37,178 bases of DNA, from NCBI GenBank assembly GCA_003283025.1, contig QBYC01000008.1, positions 1-37,178 of the forward strand. The letters run 5' to 3'. Shown piece after piece: positions 27,060 to 34,666 of this stretch (the stretch's first letter is position 1; the number at the start of each line of letters is the position of its first letter). Below the pieces are notes generated by a model. That model was not told the origin of the DNA, searched no databases, and saw only the letters and a list, made by a program, of their open reading frames with translations. The DNA comes from Pelagibacteraceae bacterium AG-325-C03. GTDB taxonomy: Bacteria; Pseudomonadota; Alphaproteobacteria; Pelagibacterales; Pelagibacteraceae. The translations under genes and the position numbers were made by a program.

Positions 27060-28804
27060 TTAACAATAATGAATTAATTGATCAAATTAAATTATACAAC
27101 AAATTTTTAAATTCTGAATCTCTAAGCAAAGCATACAACTTCGCTCTTAAAGCTCATCAAAATCAAAAAAGAGATGAGGGTGTTCCTTATATAATACACC
27201 CAATTGCAGTTGCAAAAATTTTAACAGAATTAAAGTTAGATAGTGCCACCATAACAACAGGTTTGCTTCATGATACAATCGAGGATACGAAAGTAACTTA
27301 TGAAACTGTTAAAAAAGAGTTTGGCGAGGAAGTAGCAAATCTTGTAGAAGGTGTTACAAAAATTTCAGCTTTAGAAGATAAAGCATCTAGCGATTCAAAA
27401 GCTGAAAATTTTAGAAAATTAATTCTCGCTACATCAAAAGATATTCGAGTTCTTTTAGTTAAATTAGCAGATAGACTTCATAATATGCGTACAATCCAAT
27501 TTGTAAAAGATAAAGATAAAATAATAAGAAAAGCAAAAGAGACAATGGAGATTTATGCTCCTTTGGCTGATAGAATGGGAATGAATAGAATTCGCGATGA
27601 ATTAGAAGATTTATCTTTTTCTTTTTTAAATAAACCAGCAAGAGATTTAATATTAGAACGATTAGATTTTATTAAATATAATACAGATGATACGTTTAAA
27701 TCTACCTCTAATGAATTAATAAAAATATTAAAAAGTAATGGTATTACAGCCACAATTACTGGTCGTGAAAAGACACCGTTTTCAATTTGGAGGAAAATTC
27801 AAAATAAAAAAATTTCATTAGAACAACTTACAGATATAATTGGTTTTAGAGTAATTGTGAACAATACAGAAGATTGCTATAAAGCATTAGGAATATTTCA
27901 TAGCAAATTTTCTGCAATTCCAGGAAAGTTTAAAGATTACATATCAACCCCAAAAATAAATAAATATAAATCAATACATACTGCAGTAATAGGTCCAAAA
28001 AAGAATAGAATTGAAATACAGATTAGAACTTATGATATGAATGAGTTCGCTCAAAGAGGTATTGCTTCTCATTGGAAATATAAGTCCTCTGAAAAGTTTT
28101 CCGAATTATCATTGAAAGAATATGATTGGTTACGAGATCTTGTTGAAATTATTGAAGCTGGAACCAGTCCTGAACATTATTATGAATTTACAAAATTACA
28201 AATGTTTCAAGAAAACGTTTTTTGTTTCACACCAAAAGGAGCTGTTATAAAATTACCAAAAAAAGCCACACCGATTGATTTTGCTTACGCCTTACATACA
28301 AAAATAGGAAATAGTGCAATAGGTTGTAATGTTAATGGTCGTCATACAACACTTCAAACTATTTTAAAAAACGGTGATCTTGTAAAGATAGAAACTTCTA
28401 AGAATGCCTCTCCTTCATTACACTGGCTTTCTTCATCTGCTACAGGAAAAGCTCGTTCTGCAATTCGGAGATATTGGCAGGATAAATCGACTGAAATCTC
28501 AAAAACTGCTGAAAAGAATTATTCTAGTACAATTGAAGTTGATTTGCCACATAAGCCAGGATTTTTAGGACATATCACCTCTCTTATAGGCCTCAATAAA
28601 GGAAATATTGTAAATTTGGAAATTATTAAAAGAAAAAAAGAACATTTAACTTTTTCATTTGACCTCCAAATTAAAGATTTGAAAAATTTTACAAACTTGA
28701 TAAGTCAAATAAAGCAAAGTAATTTAAATTTTAAAATTATTCGACATAAACAAAAAAAAAATGCTTTCATTAAAAGAATCTTTGAAAATTTTAAAAGAAA
28801 CTAA
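27056..28804 (+). CDS. rel: Bifunctional (p)ppGpp synthetase/hydrolase (Rel/SpoT), shortened
   Basis: This protein makes and degrades the alarmone (p)ppGpp. An HD hydrolase domain with HDTIED (72-77) is followed by a synthetase domain (about 220-345; GREKTPFSIWRKI, EQLTDIIGFRV, NKYKSIHT, EIQIRT). A TGS domain (about 385-445; NVFCFTPKGAVIKLPK) and a C-terminal ACT-like domain (about 491-570; VDLPHKPGFLGHI) complete it. At 582 residues it is about 140-170 shorter than usual. The helical tail and the conserved-cysteine (zinc-finger/RIS) region between TGS and ACT are missing. It overlaps folK and, by 44 bases, pyrE. Confidence 0.94.
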   Translation: MINNNELIDQIKLYNKFLNSESLSKAYNFALKAHQNQKRDEGVPYIIHPIAVAKILTELKLDSATITTGLLHDTIEDTKVTYETVKKEFGEEVANLVEGVTKISALEDKASSDSKAENFRKLILATSKDIRVLLVKLADRLHNMRTIQFVKDKDKIIRKAKETMEIYAPLADRMGMNRIRDELEDLSFSFLNKPARDLILERLDFIKYNTDDTFKSTSNELIKILKSNGITATITGREKTPFSIWRKIQNKKISLEQLTDIIGFRVIVNNTEDCYKALGIFHSKFSAIPGKFKDYISTPKINKYKSIHTAVIGPKKNRIEIQIRTYDMNEFAQRGIASHWKYKSSEKFSELSLKEYDWLRDLVEIIEAGTSPEHYYEFTKLQMFQENVFCFTPKGAVIKLPKKATPIDFAYALHTKIGNSAIGCNVNGRHTTLQTILKNGDLVKIETSKNASPSLHWLSSSATGKARSAIRRYWQDKSTEISKTAEKNYSSTIEVDLPHKPGFLGHITSLIGLNKGNIVNLEIIKRKKEHLTFSFDLQIKDLKNFTNLISQIKQSNLNFKIIRHKQKKNAFIKRIFENFKRN

Positions 28805-29345
28805 TGCATTAATTGAAGGTCATTTTATTCTTTCCTCTGGTTTACATAGTCCAAAATATATTCAATGCGCACAATTAATGAGCAAACCTAAATATGCAAT
28901 TAAAATATGCCAATCTCTTGCAGAAAAGATTCAGGATGAGTTTATTAATTTTAATTTAATATTATCTCCGGCAATGGGAGGAGTTATTGTAGGGTATGAA
29001 TTAGGAAAAATTCTAAATGTTAAAACTATATTCTCTGAAAGAGTTAATGGCGAGTTTAAGTTGAGAAGAGATTTTAAAATTAAAAAAGAAGATAAGGTTC
29101 TAATAGTTGAAGACGTAATTACTACAGGTAGGTCTAGTATGGAGTGTTCTAAAATTGTATCATTAAATGGTGCTAATATTGTTGGTTATGCTTGTATTAT
29201 AAATAGATCAAATGGAAAATCTGAAATTAAAGATAAAATAGTTTCTCAGGTAGAATTAAATATACCAACTTACAGTAAAAACAATTTACCAAAAAAATTG
29301 TCATCTATAAAAGCAATTAAACCTGGAAGCAGAGATCTTATATGA
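28761..29345 (+). CDS. pyrE: Orotate phosphoribosyltransferase
   Basis: PyrE converts orotate and PRPP to orotidine monophosphate. The 194-residue protein has the PRPP motif VLIVEDVITTGRSS and the substrate loop around SPAMGGVIVGYELG and FSERVNGEFKLRR. The N-terminus (ILKETNALIEGHFILSSGLHSPKYIQC) matches the family, so the ATG at 28761 appears correct even though it lies 44 bases inside rel. The downstream pdxJ overlaps by four bases. Confidence 0.94.
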   Translation: MLSLKESLKILKETNALIEGHFILSSGLHSPKYIQCAQLMSKPKYAIKICQSLAEKIQDEFINFNLILSPAMGGVIVGYELGKILNVKTIFSERVNGEFKLRRDFKIKKEDKVLIVEDVITTGRSSMECSKIVSLNGANIVGYACIINRSNGKSEIKDKIVSQVELNIPTYSKNNLPKKLSSIKAIKPGSRDLI

Positions 29346-30067
29346 AAAGAATTAGACTCGGTGTCAATATAGACCACGTTGCAACAGTGAGAAACGCTAG
29401 GGGAGAAACTTATCCCAGTCCATTAAGGGCAGCGTTAATAGCCGAAAAGAATGGAGCAGACTCAGTAACAATTCATTTAAGAGAGGATAGAAGACACATA
29501 AATGAACAAGATTTAAAAAAAATTAAAAAAAAATTAAAAATACCACTAAATTTAGAAATTGCTGCCACTAAAGAGATGCTTGGAATTTCAATCAGAAGCA
29601 ACCCACTGTTTATATGTATTGTCCCTGAAAAAAGGAAAGAAATTACCACAGAGGGTGGGCTTAATTTAAATCACAATAAAAATTTTTTAAGAATTTTAAT
29701 TAATAAGCTAAAACAAAATAAATCTCGAATAAGCCTTTTTATAGAACCAAGTTTAAAGGATTTAATTCAAGCAAAAAAACTTAATGCTGATTGTGTCGAA
29801 ATACACACGGGTAAACTTTGTAATTTGATTAATAAAAAAAGATATTATCAAAATGAATTAAGGAGAATTAAAAATGCAGTTATGAAAGCAAAAGAATTAG
29901 GTTTAGAGGTTCATGCAGGACACGGACTCACATTTTCATCTGCGAGGATTTTATCAAAGATTACAGGTATAAAAGAGTTTAATATAGGTCATTTTTTAAT
30001 TGGAGAGTCTATATTTGAAGGCATGCCTAAGATAATTAGAAAATTTAAAAAGATTTTAAAAAAATGA
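29342..30067 (+). CDS. pdxJ: Pyridoxine 5'-phosphate synthase
   Basis: PdxJ makes pyridoxine phosphate from deoxyxylulose phosphate and 3-amino-2-oxopropyl phosphate (DXP-dependent vitamin B6 route). The 241-residue TIM barrel begins LGVNIDHVATVRNARG, the PdxJ hallmark. It also carries SVTIHLREDRRHI, CIVPEKRKEITTEGGL, EIHTG and the C-terminal phosphate site NIGHFLIGESIFEG. It overlaps pyrE and acpS by four bases each. Confidence 0.96.
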   Translation: MKRIRLGVNIDHVATVRNARGETYPSPLRAALIAEKNGADSVTIHLREDRRHINEQDLKKIKKKLKIPLNLEIAATKEMLGISIRSNPLFICIVPEKRKEITTEGGLNLNHNKNFLRILINKLKQNKSRISLFIEPSLKDLIQAKKLNADCVEIHTGKLCNLINKKRYYQNELRRIKNAVMKAKELGLEVHAGHGLTFSSARILSKITGIKEFNIGHFLIGESIFEGMPKIIRKFKKILKK

Positions 30068-30447
30068 ATATTTTTGGTGTTGGAACGGACATCGTCAGCG
30101 TTGATAGGATAAAAAATTCCTTAAAAAATAAAAAATTCCTAATGCGTGTTTTTAATGAAAAAGAAATTTCAAAATGTGAAAAAATCAAGAGTTGCATCAA
30201 CTGTTTTGCAAAAAGATTTGCAGCAAAAGAGGCATTTACAAAAGCCTTAGGTACAGGAATATCTAGCGGTATAAATTTTAATGAAATTGTTGTTCTAAAT
30301 AATAAATCAGGAAAACCTTATTTTTATTTAATTGGTCAAACTAGGAAAAAATTGAATAAAAAATTTAGAGGAAAAAAAACAAAATTTTTACTATCTCTTT
30401 CGGACGAAAAAAAATATGCGGTAGCATTTGTAACAATTTTAATATGA
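30064..30447 (+). CDS. acpS: Holo-[acyl-carrier-protein] synthase AcpS
   Basis: AcpS attaches 4'-phosphopantetheine from CoA to acyl carrier protein. The 127-residue protein has both signature motifs: GVGTDIVSVDRI (metal ligand D9) and RFAAKEAFTKALGTG (metal ligand E56). Length is normal. It lies between pdxJ and lepB with four-base overlaps on both sides, a standard alphaproteobacterial order. Confidence 0.95.
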   Translation: MNIFGVGTDIVSVDRIKNSLKNKKFLMRVFNEKEISKCEKIKSCINCFAKRFAAKEAFTKALGTGISSGINFNEIVVLNNKSGKPYFYLIGQTRKKLNKKFRGKKTKFLLSLSDEKKYAVAFVTILI

Positions 30448-31184
30448 TCAAAAAAAAATTAATTAGTAAAATATATGATAATGTTAAAACTTTAGTGGGA
30501 GCATTAATAATAGCAATTTTGATTAGATCTCTCTTATTTCAACCCTTTTATATTCCTTCTTCATCTATGGAACCTACTTTACTAGTAGGGGATCGTATAT
30601 TTGTATCTAAATATGTGTATGGTTACAGCAAACATTCATTTCCATTTAGTCCAAATATTACTAATAAACGTTTTTTTTCAAAATCGCCTAAAAGGGGTGA
30701 TTTAGTTGTATTTAAAACACCATCAGATAATAGAACAGACTATATTAAAAGATTGATAGGCATGCCTGGGGATACAATTCAATTCATAAATGGAGAATTA
30801 TTGATTAATGATACAAAAATTTTGCGAAAAAAAATAAAGAATAAATCGATAATAAGATGTGGAAATTTCTTGATAGAAACTAAAACATTTATAGAAACAT
30901 TACCGAATGGGGCAGAACACTTAGTAACATATAAAAAGAGGGGCTCATTACAAAATTCTAGAAAATTTAAGGTACCATTAAATCATTATTTTTTACTCGG
31001 TGATAATAGAGATTGTTCGAAAGATAGCAGATATCTTGATAGTGTTGGGTACGTCAGTTACATAAATTTAGTTGGTGAAGCTAAATTAATATTCTTTTCA
31101 AATGACAGTAATGTAAGTAGTTTATTAAAATTCTGGAATATAAACAATTCATTTAGATTTGAAAGACTTTTTAAATTATTATAA
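30444..31184 (+). CDS. lepB: Signal peptidase I
   Basis: LepB removes signal peptides from exported proteins at the outer face of the inner membrane. The 246-residue protein has one N-terminal membrane helix (about 14-32). The nucleophile is S41 in YIPSSSMEPTLLVGD and the general base is K102 in YIKRLIGMPGD. The box E motif GDNRDCSKDSR is also present. The stop overlaps the rnc start (TAATG), as expected for the lepB-rnc pair. Confidence 0.96.
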   Translation: MIKKKLISKIYDNVKTLVGALIIAILIRSLLFQPFYIPSSSMEPTLLVGDRIFVSKYVYGYSKHSFPFSPNITNKRFFSKSPKRGDLVVFKTPSDNRTDYIKRLIGMPGDTIQFINGELLINDTKILRKKIKNKSIIRCGNFLIETKTFIETLPNGAEHLVTYKKRGSLQNSRKFKVPLNHYFLLGDNRDCSKDSRYLDSVGYVSYINLVGEAKLIFFSNDSNVSSLLKFWNINNSFRFERLFKLL

Positions 31185-31849
31185 TGGAAAAAAAAATCAA
31201 AGAACTTGAAAAAATTATTGGGTACAATTTTAAAAAAATTTATTTGTTAGAAAGAGCTTTAACTCATAAAAGCTATAATAACGAAATAAATAATGAAAAA
31301 TTAGAATTTTTAGGTGATAGAGTATTAGGTTTAGTTATTTCAGAAACTTTATTAGAAAAATATCCTGAAGAAAAAGAGGGCATTATAGATAAAAAATTTG
31401 CTAATTTAGTTAACAAAAAAACATGTACTCTCATATCTAAAAGAATTAATTTAAAAAGATTTATCTTATTAGGATCTTCACATAAAAAATTAGAAAGATC
31501 GGCAGATAAAATTAGCAGTGATTGTTTAGAGGCAATTGTAGGGTCTATTTATTTAGATAGTGGACTTAGAAGCGCAACAAAATTTATACTTAATTTTTGG
31601 GAGGAATATTTGTTAAAATCAACAATAACATTAATAGACTCAAAAACAAAATTACAAGAATATAGTCTTAAAAAATACAAAGAGTTACCAACATATTTTT
31701 TTTTTAAAAAGTCTGGACCACAACATAGACCATTATTTAAAACTCAAGTTCAGATACCGAATTCAAAGAAAATTATAGGCGAGGGATCTTCAAAAAAAAA
31801 TGCTCAACAAAATGCAGCAAATAAACTTTTAAAGCTTTTAGGCATATGA
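31184..31849 (+). CDS. rnc: Ribonuclease III
   Basis: RNase III cuts double-stranded RNA in rRNA maturation and mRNA decay. The 221-residue protein has the signature LEFLGDRVLG (E41 and D45 among the metal ligands), the second carboxylate region SSDCLEAIVGSIYLD, and a C-terminal double-stranded-RNA-binding domain (about 152-221, ending EGSSKKNAQQNAANKLL). It is followed directly, with a four-base overlap, by recO; era is not between them. Confidence 0.96.
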   Translation: MEKKIKELEKIIGYNFKKIYLLERALTHKSYNNEINNEKLEFLGDRVLGLVISETLLEKYPEEKEGIIDKKFANLVNKKTCTLISKRINLKRFILLGSSHKKLERSADKISSDCLEAIVGSIYLDSGLRSATKFILNFWEEYLLKSTITLIDSKTKLQEYSLKKYKELPTYFFFKKSGPQHRPLFKTQVQIPNSKKIIGEGSSKKNAQQNAANKLLKLLGI

Positions 31850-32526
31850 TTTGGGAAGATGAATGTTATCTATTATCCAAAAGAAAATTTAAAGAAAATG
31901 CAATTATAATAAATATATTTACAAAAGAAAAAGGCAGAATTGATGGTATAGTATATGGAGGCACCTCTAGAAAAGTAAAAAATTATTTACAAATCTCAAA
32001 CAAATTATTTGTATCTCATACATCTAAAAATGAAAACCGTATTGGATATTTCAAAACAGAGTTAATTAAGCCTGTTTCACCTTTATATTTTAATGATAAA
32101 GAGAGAACCTCAGTGTTAATGTCGATTTGCTCTTTATTAAATATTTTGTTGCCAGATTCACAGCCTAATCCAAAAATTTACGATTCTTTTGAGAATTTAA
32201 TAAATTCTATTAATTTAGAAAACTGGATTTTTTTATATATTTTTTTTGAATTAAATTTAATCAAAGCTTTAGGTTATGATACAAACTTATCTGAGCATCA
32301 AATAAATAAAAGTAATGAACAAACATTAAAAAAAATTAAGATTGATGGATATATTTATGAAATACCTAATTATTTAATAAGTAAAAAAATACCTATTAAT
32401 CTTACAAATGATCTTATTCGAAAATCTCTTTATTTTACAAGGCAAGTAATGTTGAATAAATTTTTTATTCCTAATAATCTACTTTTTCCAAAATCTCGCT
32501 TAATATTAGAAAATTATTTTAATTAG
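31846..32526 (+). CDS. recO: DNA repair protein RecO
   Basis: RecO helps load RecA at gaps with RecR. The 226-residue protein has the N-terminal OB fold (WEDECYLLSKRKFKENAIIINIFTKEKGRIDGIVYGG) and a helical C-terminal domain, including ELNLIKALGYDTNLSEH. The four-cysteine zinc knuckle found in many RecO proteins is not visible, as is common in divergent members. It overlaps rnc upstream and the convergent hemB by four bases. Confidence 0.88.
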   Translation: MIWEDECYLLSKRKFKENAIIINIFTKEKGRIDGIVYGGTSRKVKNYLQISNKLFVSHTSKNENRIGYFKTELIKPVSPLYFNDKERTSVLMSICSLLNILLPDSQPNPKIYDSFENLINSINLENWIFLYIFFELNLIKALGYDTNLSEHQINKSNEQTLKKIKIDGYIYEIPNYLISKKIPINLTNDLIRKSLYFTRQVMLNKFFIPNNLLFPKSRLILENYFN

Positions 32527-33515
32527 ATCTTAAGTTTTTTTGCTAAATCTAAAGCAAAGTAAGAGACAATTGCTGATGCACCTGCTCGTTTAAAACACAT
32601 TAAACTTTCAAGAATGGATTCTTCATTTATTAATCTACTTTTTATACCATTCATTATTAAGCTATATTCTCCCGAAACTTGAAAGGCTAAAACCGGAATT
32701 TTAAAATTTTCTTTTACATTTTTAATGATATCTAGATATGGCATACCAGGTTTTACCATCACCATATCCGCTCCCTCTTTAATATCAAGTTCTACTTCTC
32801 TTAATGCTTCATTACAGTTTGCAAAATCCATTTGATAATTTTTTTTATCACCTTTTAATGATTTTTTTGATCCAATCGCGTCTCTAAATGGTCCATAAAA
32901 ATTAGATGCATATTTAACTGCATAAGATAATATTTGAACATCTTGATAAGCATTTTTGTCTAAAGATTTTCTAATTTTACCTATACGTCCATCCATCATG
33001 TCAGATGGAGCTATTACATCACAACCCATTTGCGCCTGTAATAAAGATTGTTTAATTAATATTTCAATAGTTTCATCATTTAATACATAACTATCTTTTA
33101 ATAAACCATCATGACCGTGTATAGTATAAGGATCTAAAGCTACGTCACACATTATACCAATATTATTTTTAAATCTTTGCTTTATAAATCTTATAGCCCG
33201 ACAAACCAAATTATTTTCATTTAAAGCTTCTTTTCCAGATTTATCTTTTTTGCTTTTTGGAGTAGATGGAAAAAGTGCTATCATTGGAATTTTATTTTTT
33301 AAAACTTTATCGATAATCATTCCTAACTGGTCAATTGTATACCTATAGACCCCAGGCATTGACCTTATTGGTTTTTTTTTATTTGTACCTTCAATGACAA
33401 ATATCGGATATATTAAATCATTACTCGATAACTTGTTTTCTTGAACTAGTTTTCTAGACCAACTGAATTTCCTTGTTCTTCTTAGTCTCAAATTGGGATA
33501 TTTACCAGTTATCAT
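32523..33515 (-). CDS. hemB: Delta-aminolevulinic acid dehydratase (porphobilinogen synthase), Mg-type
   Basis: HemB condenses two 5-aminolevulinate molecules to porphobilinogen in heme synthesis. The 330-residue TIM barrel has both Schiff-base lysines, K201 and K255 (MVMVKPGMPYLD). The metal loop reads DVALDPYTIHGHDG with no cysteines, which marks the magnesium-dependent rather than the zinc-dependent type. GPFRDAIGS is also conserved. It stands alone, convergent with recO and divergent from the dioxygenase-like gene. Confidence 0.96.
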   Translation of the reverse strand: MITGKYPNLRLRRTRKFSWSRKLVQENKLSSNDLIYPIFVIEGTNKKKPIRSMPGVYRYTIDQLGMIIDKVLKNKIPMIALFPSTPKSKKDKSGKEALNENNLVCRAIRFIKQRFKNNIGIMCDVALDPYTIHGHDGLLKDSYVLNDETIEILIKQSLLQAQMGCDVIAPSDMMDGRIGKIRKSLDKNAYQDVQILSYAVKYASNFYGPFRDAIGSKKSLKGDKKNYQMDFANCNEALREVELDIKEGADMVMVKPGMPYLDIIKNVKENFKIPVLAFQVSGEYSLIMNGIKSRLINEESILESLMCFKRAGASAIVSYFALDLAKKLKI

Positions 33516-33526
33516 GATTTATTTAA

Positions 33527-33566
33527 TGTATTATGCGACAAATGTATTATACAAATATATAATACA
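33527..33566. promoter_or_regulatory. hemB/dioxygenase divergent promoter with three 16-bp-spaced octamers
   Basis: The octamer TGTATTAT occurs at 33527-33534 and 33543-33550, and its inverse ATAATACA at 33559-33566. All three starts are spaced exactly 16 bases apart. The last two form a perfect 8-bp inverted repeat with an 8-base spacer. A plus-strand promoter overlaps them: -35-like GCGACA (33535-33540), 17-base spacer, perfect -10 TATAAT (33558-33563), giving a leader of about 16 bases for the downstream gene. This looks like an operator array, but AT-rich promoter repeats could mimic it. Confidence 0.45.
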
Positions 33567-33585
33567 AAAAGATAAATAACAACTC

Positions 33586-34227
33586 ATGACTGTGAACTTT
33601 AAAAATATTATTAATTTTAATTTAAAAAAAGAGGAAAAAGTTTTAAATTTTTCAGATTTTCAAAAGCAAAGTTTAAAATTTGACATTGTAAAACTTCAAG
33701 AAGCTTACATGCAAATCATTCAAACTAAAAAATTTGATGATGGCGGCGGAGTTTCTCACTTTGGAGCGATATGTTTAACAAGAAAACCAGGAGACCCAAA
33801 TTCTATAAAAGGACATAGAGCTAGGGGAATATATTGGACCAAACCAAATAAATCAGGAAAAGAAGTTACTAGAGATGTAAATATAGAAGAAGCTGAATAT
33901 TCGGAGTTTATACCAGATTATGAAAATACTTATTTTAAAGAAGTATTCGATACTCTATCGTCAAAATATAAACTTGGTAGAATAAGAATTTTATTAAAAG
34001 AACCAAGGTCAACTTTAAGTTGGCACAGAGATCCTGAACCAAGATTGCATATTCCAATAATAACAAATCCAGGATGCTTAATGGTTATAGATAATGTTGC
34101 AAAACACATGCCGGCAGACGGATCTGTTTGGATTACAAATAATACCAAATATCATAACGCATTTAATGGAGGTGAGGAAAATAGAATTCATCTTGTTGCA
34201 TGTGTATTAGATTATAAATTTAATTAA
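33586..34227 (+). CDS. Aspartyl/asparaginyl beta-hydroxylase-like 2-oxoglutarate dioxygenase
   Basis: The 213-residue protein appears to be a double-stranded beta-helix Fe(II)/2-oxoglutarate oxygenase. The iron facial triad would be H147 and D149 in LSWHRDPEPRLHIPI plus H190 in TKYHNAFNGG, with R200 in ENRIHLV to bind 2-oxoglutarate. This resembles the aspartyl/asparaginyl beta-hydroxylase family. No substrate can be inferred. It has its own promoter region shared with hemB and is followed after one base by rpiB. No ribosome binding site is obvious. Confidence 0.75.
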   Translation: MTVNFKNIINFNLKKEEKVLNFSDFQKQSLKFDIVKLQEAYMQIIQTKKFDDGGGVSHFGAICLTRKPGDPNSIKGHRARGIYWTKPNKSGKEVTRDVNIEEAEYSEFIPDYENTYFKEVFDTLSSKYKLGRIRILLKEPRSTLSWHRDPEPRLHIPIITNPGCLMVIDNVAKHMPADGSVWITNNTKYHNAFNGGEENRIHLVACVLDYKFN

Positions 34228-34228
34228 A

Positions 34229-34666
34229 TTGAGTTTTTTATTTAAAAAAATTTGTATTGCTTCTGACCACGCCGGTTATAATTTAAAAGAAATAATTAAA
34301 GATCACCTAATAAGTAAACACATATCAATTTTCGATTTAGGACCATTCGAAAATAAATCGGTAGATTATCCGGATTACGCTAAAAGACTAGCTAAACGGG
34401 TAAAAACTAAAAAAAGTGATATTGGAATATTAGTTTGCGGCTCTGGTACAGGCATGGCCATAAGTGCTAATAAAATTAAAGATATAAGGGCAGCAGTTTG
34501 TTATAATCCAAAGTCTACTAAATTGTCTAGACAACACAATAATGCTAATATAATTACTTTAGGAGCTAGATTAACAAAAAAAAGTTTATCTTTAAAATTA
34601 GTTGAGTTATTTTTAAAAACTAAGTTTGAAGGTGGTAGACACTTAAGAAGGGTTAAAAAAATATAA
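34229..34666 (+). CDS. rpiB: Ribose-5-phosphate isomerase B
   Basis: RpiB interconverts ribose-5-phosphate and ribulose-5-phosphate. The 145-residue protein shows [18 protein letters not shown], and [26 protein letters not shown], the core of the RpiB/LacAB fold. The only start compatible with the full N-terminal strand is a TTG two bases after the preceding stop, so translation probably depends on coupling with the upstream gene. The stop overlaps the glyA start, a pairing of rpiB and glyA seen in many bacteria. Confidence 0.93.
   Translation: MSFLFKKICIASDHAGYNLKEIIKDHLISKHISIFDLGPFENKSVDYPDYAKRLAKRVKTKKSDIGILVCGSGTGMAISANKIKDIRAAVCYNPKSTKLSRQHNNANIITLGARLTKKSLSLKLVELFLKTKFEGGRHLRRVKKI

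Noticed and set aside
34625..34666. Glycine riboswitch before glyA
   Set aside because: There is no leader; glyA overlaps the rpiB stop, and no glycine aptamer core is visible.
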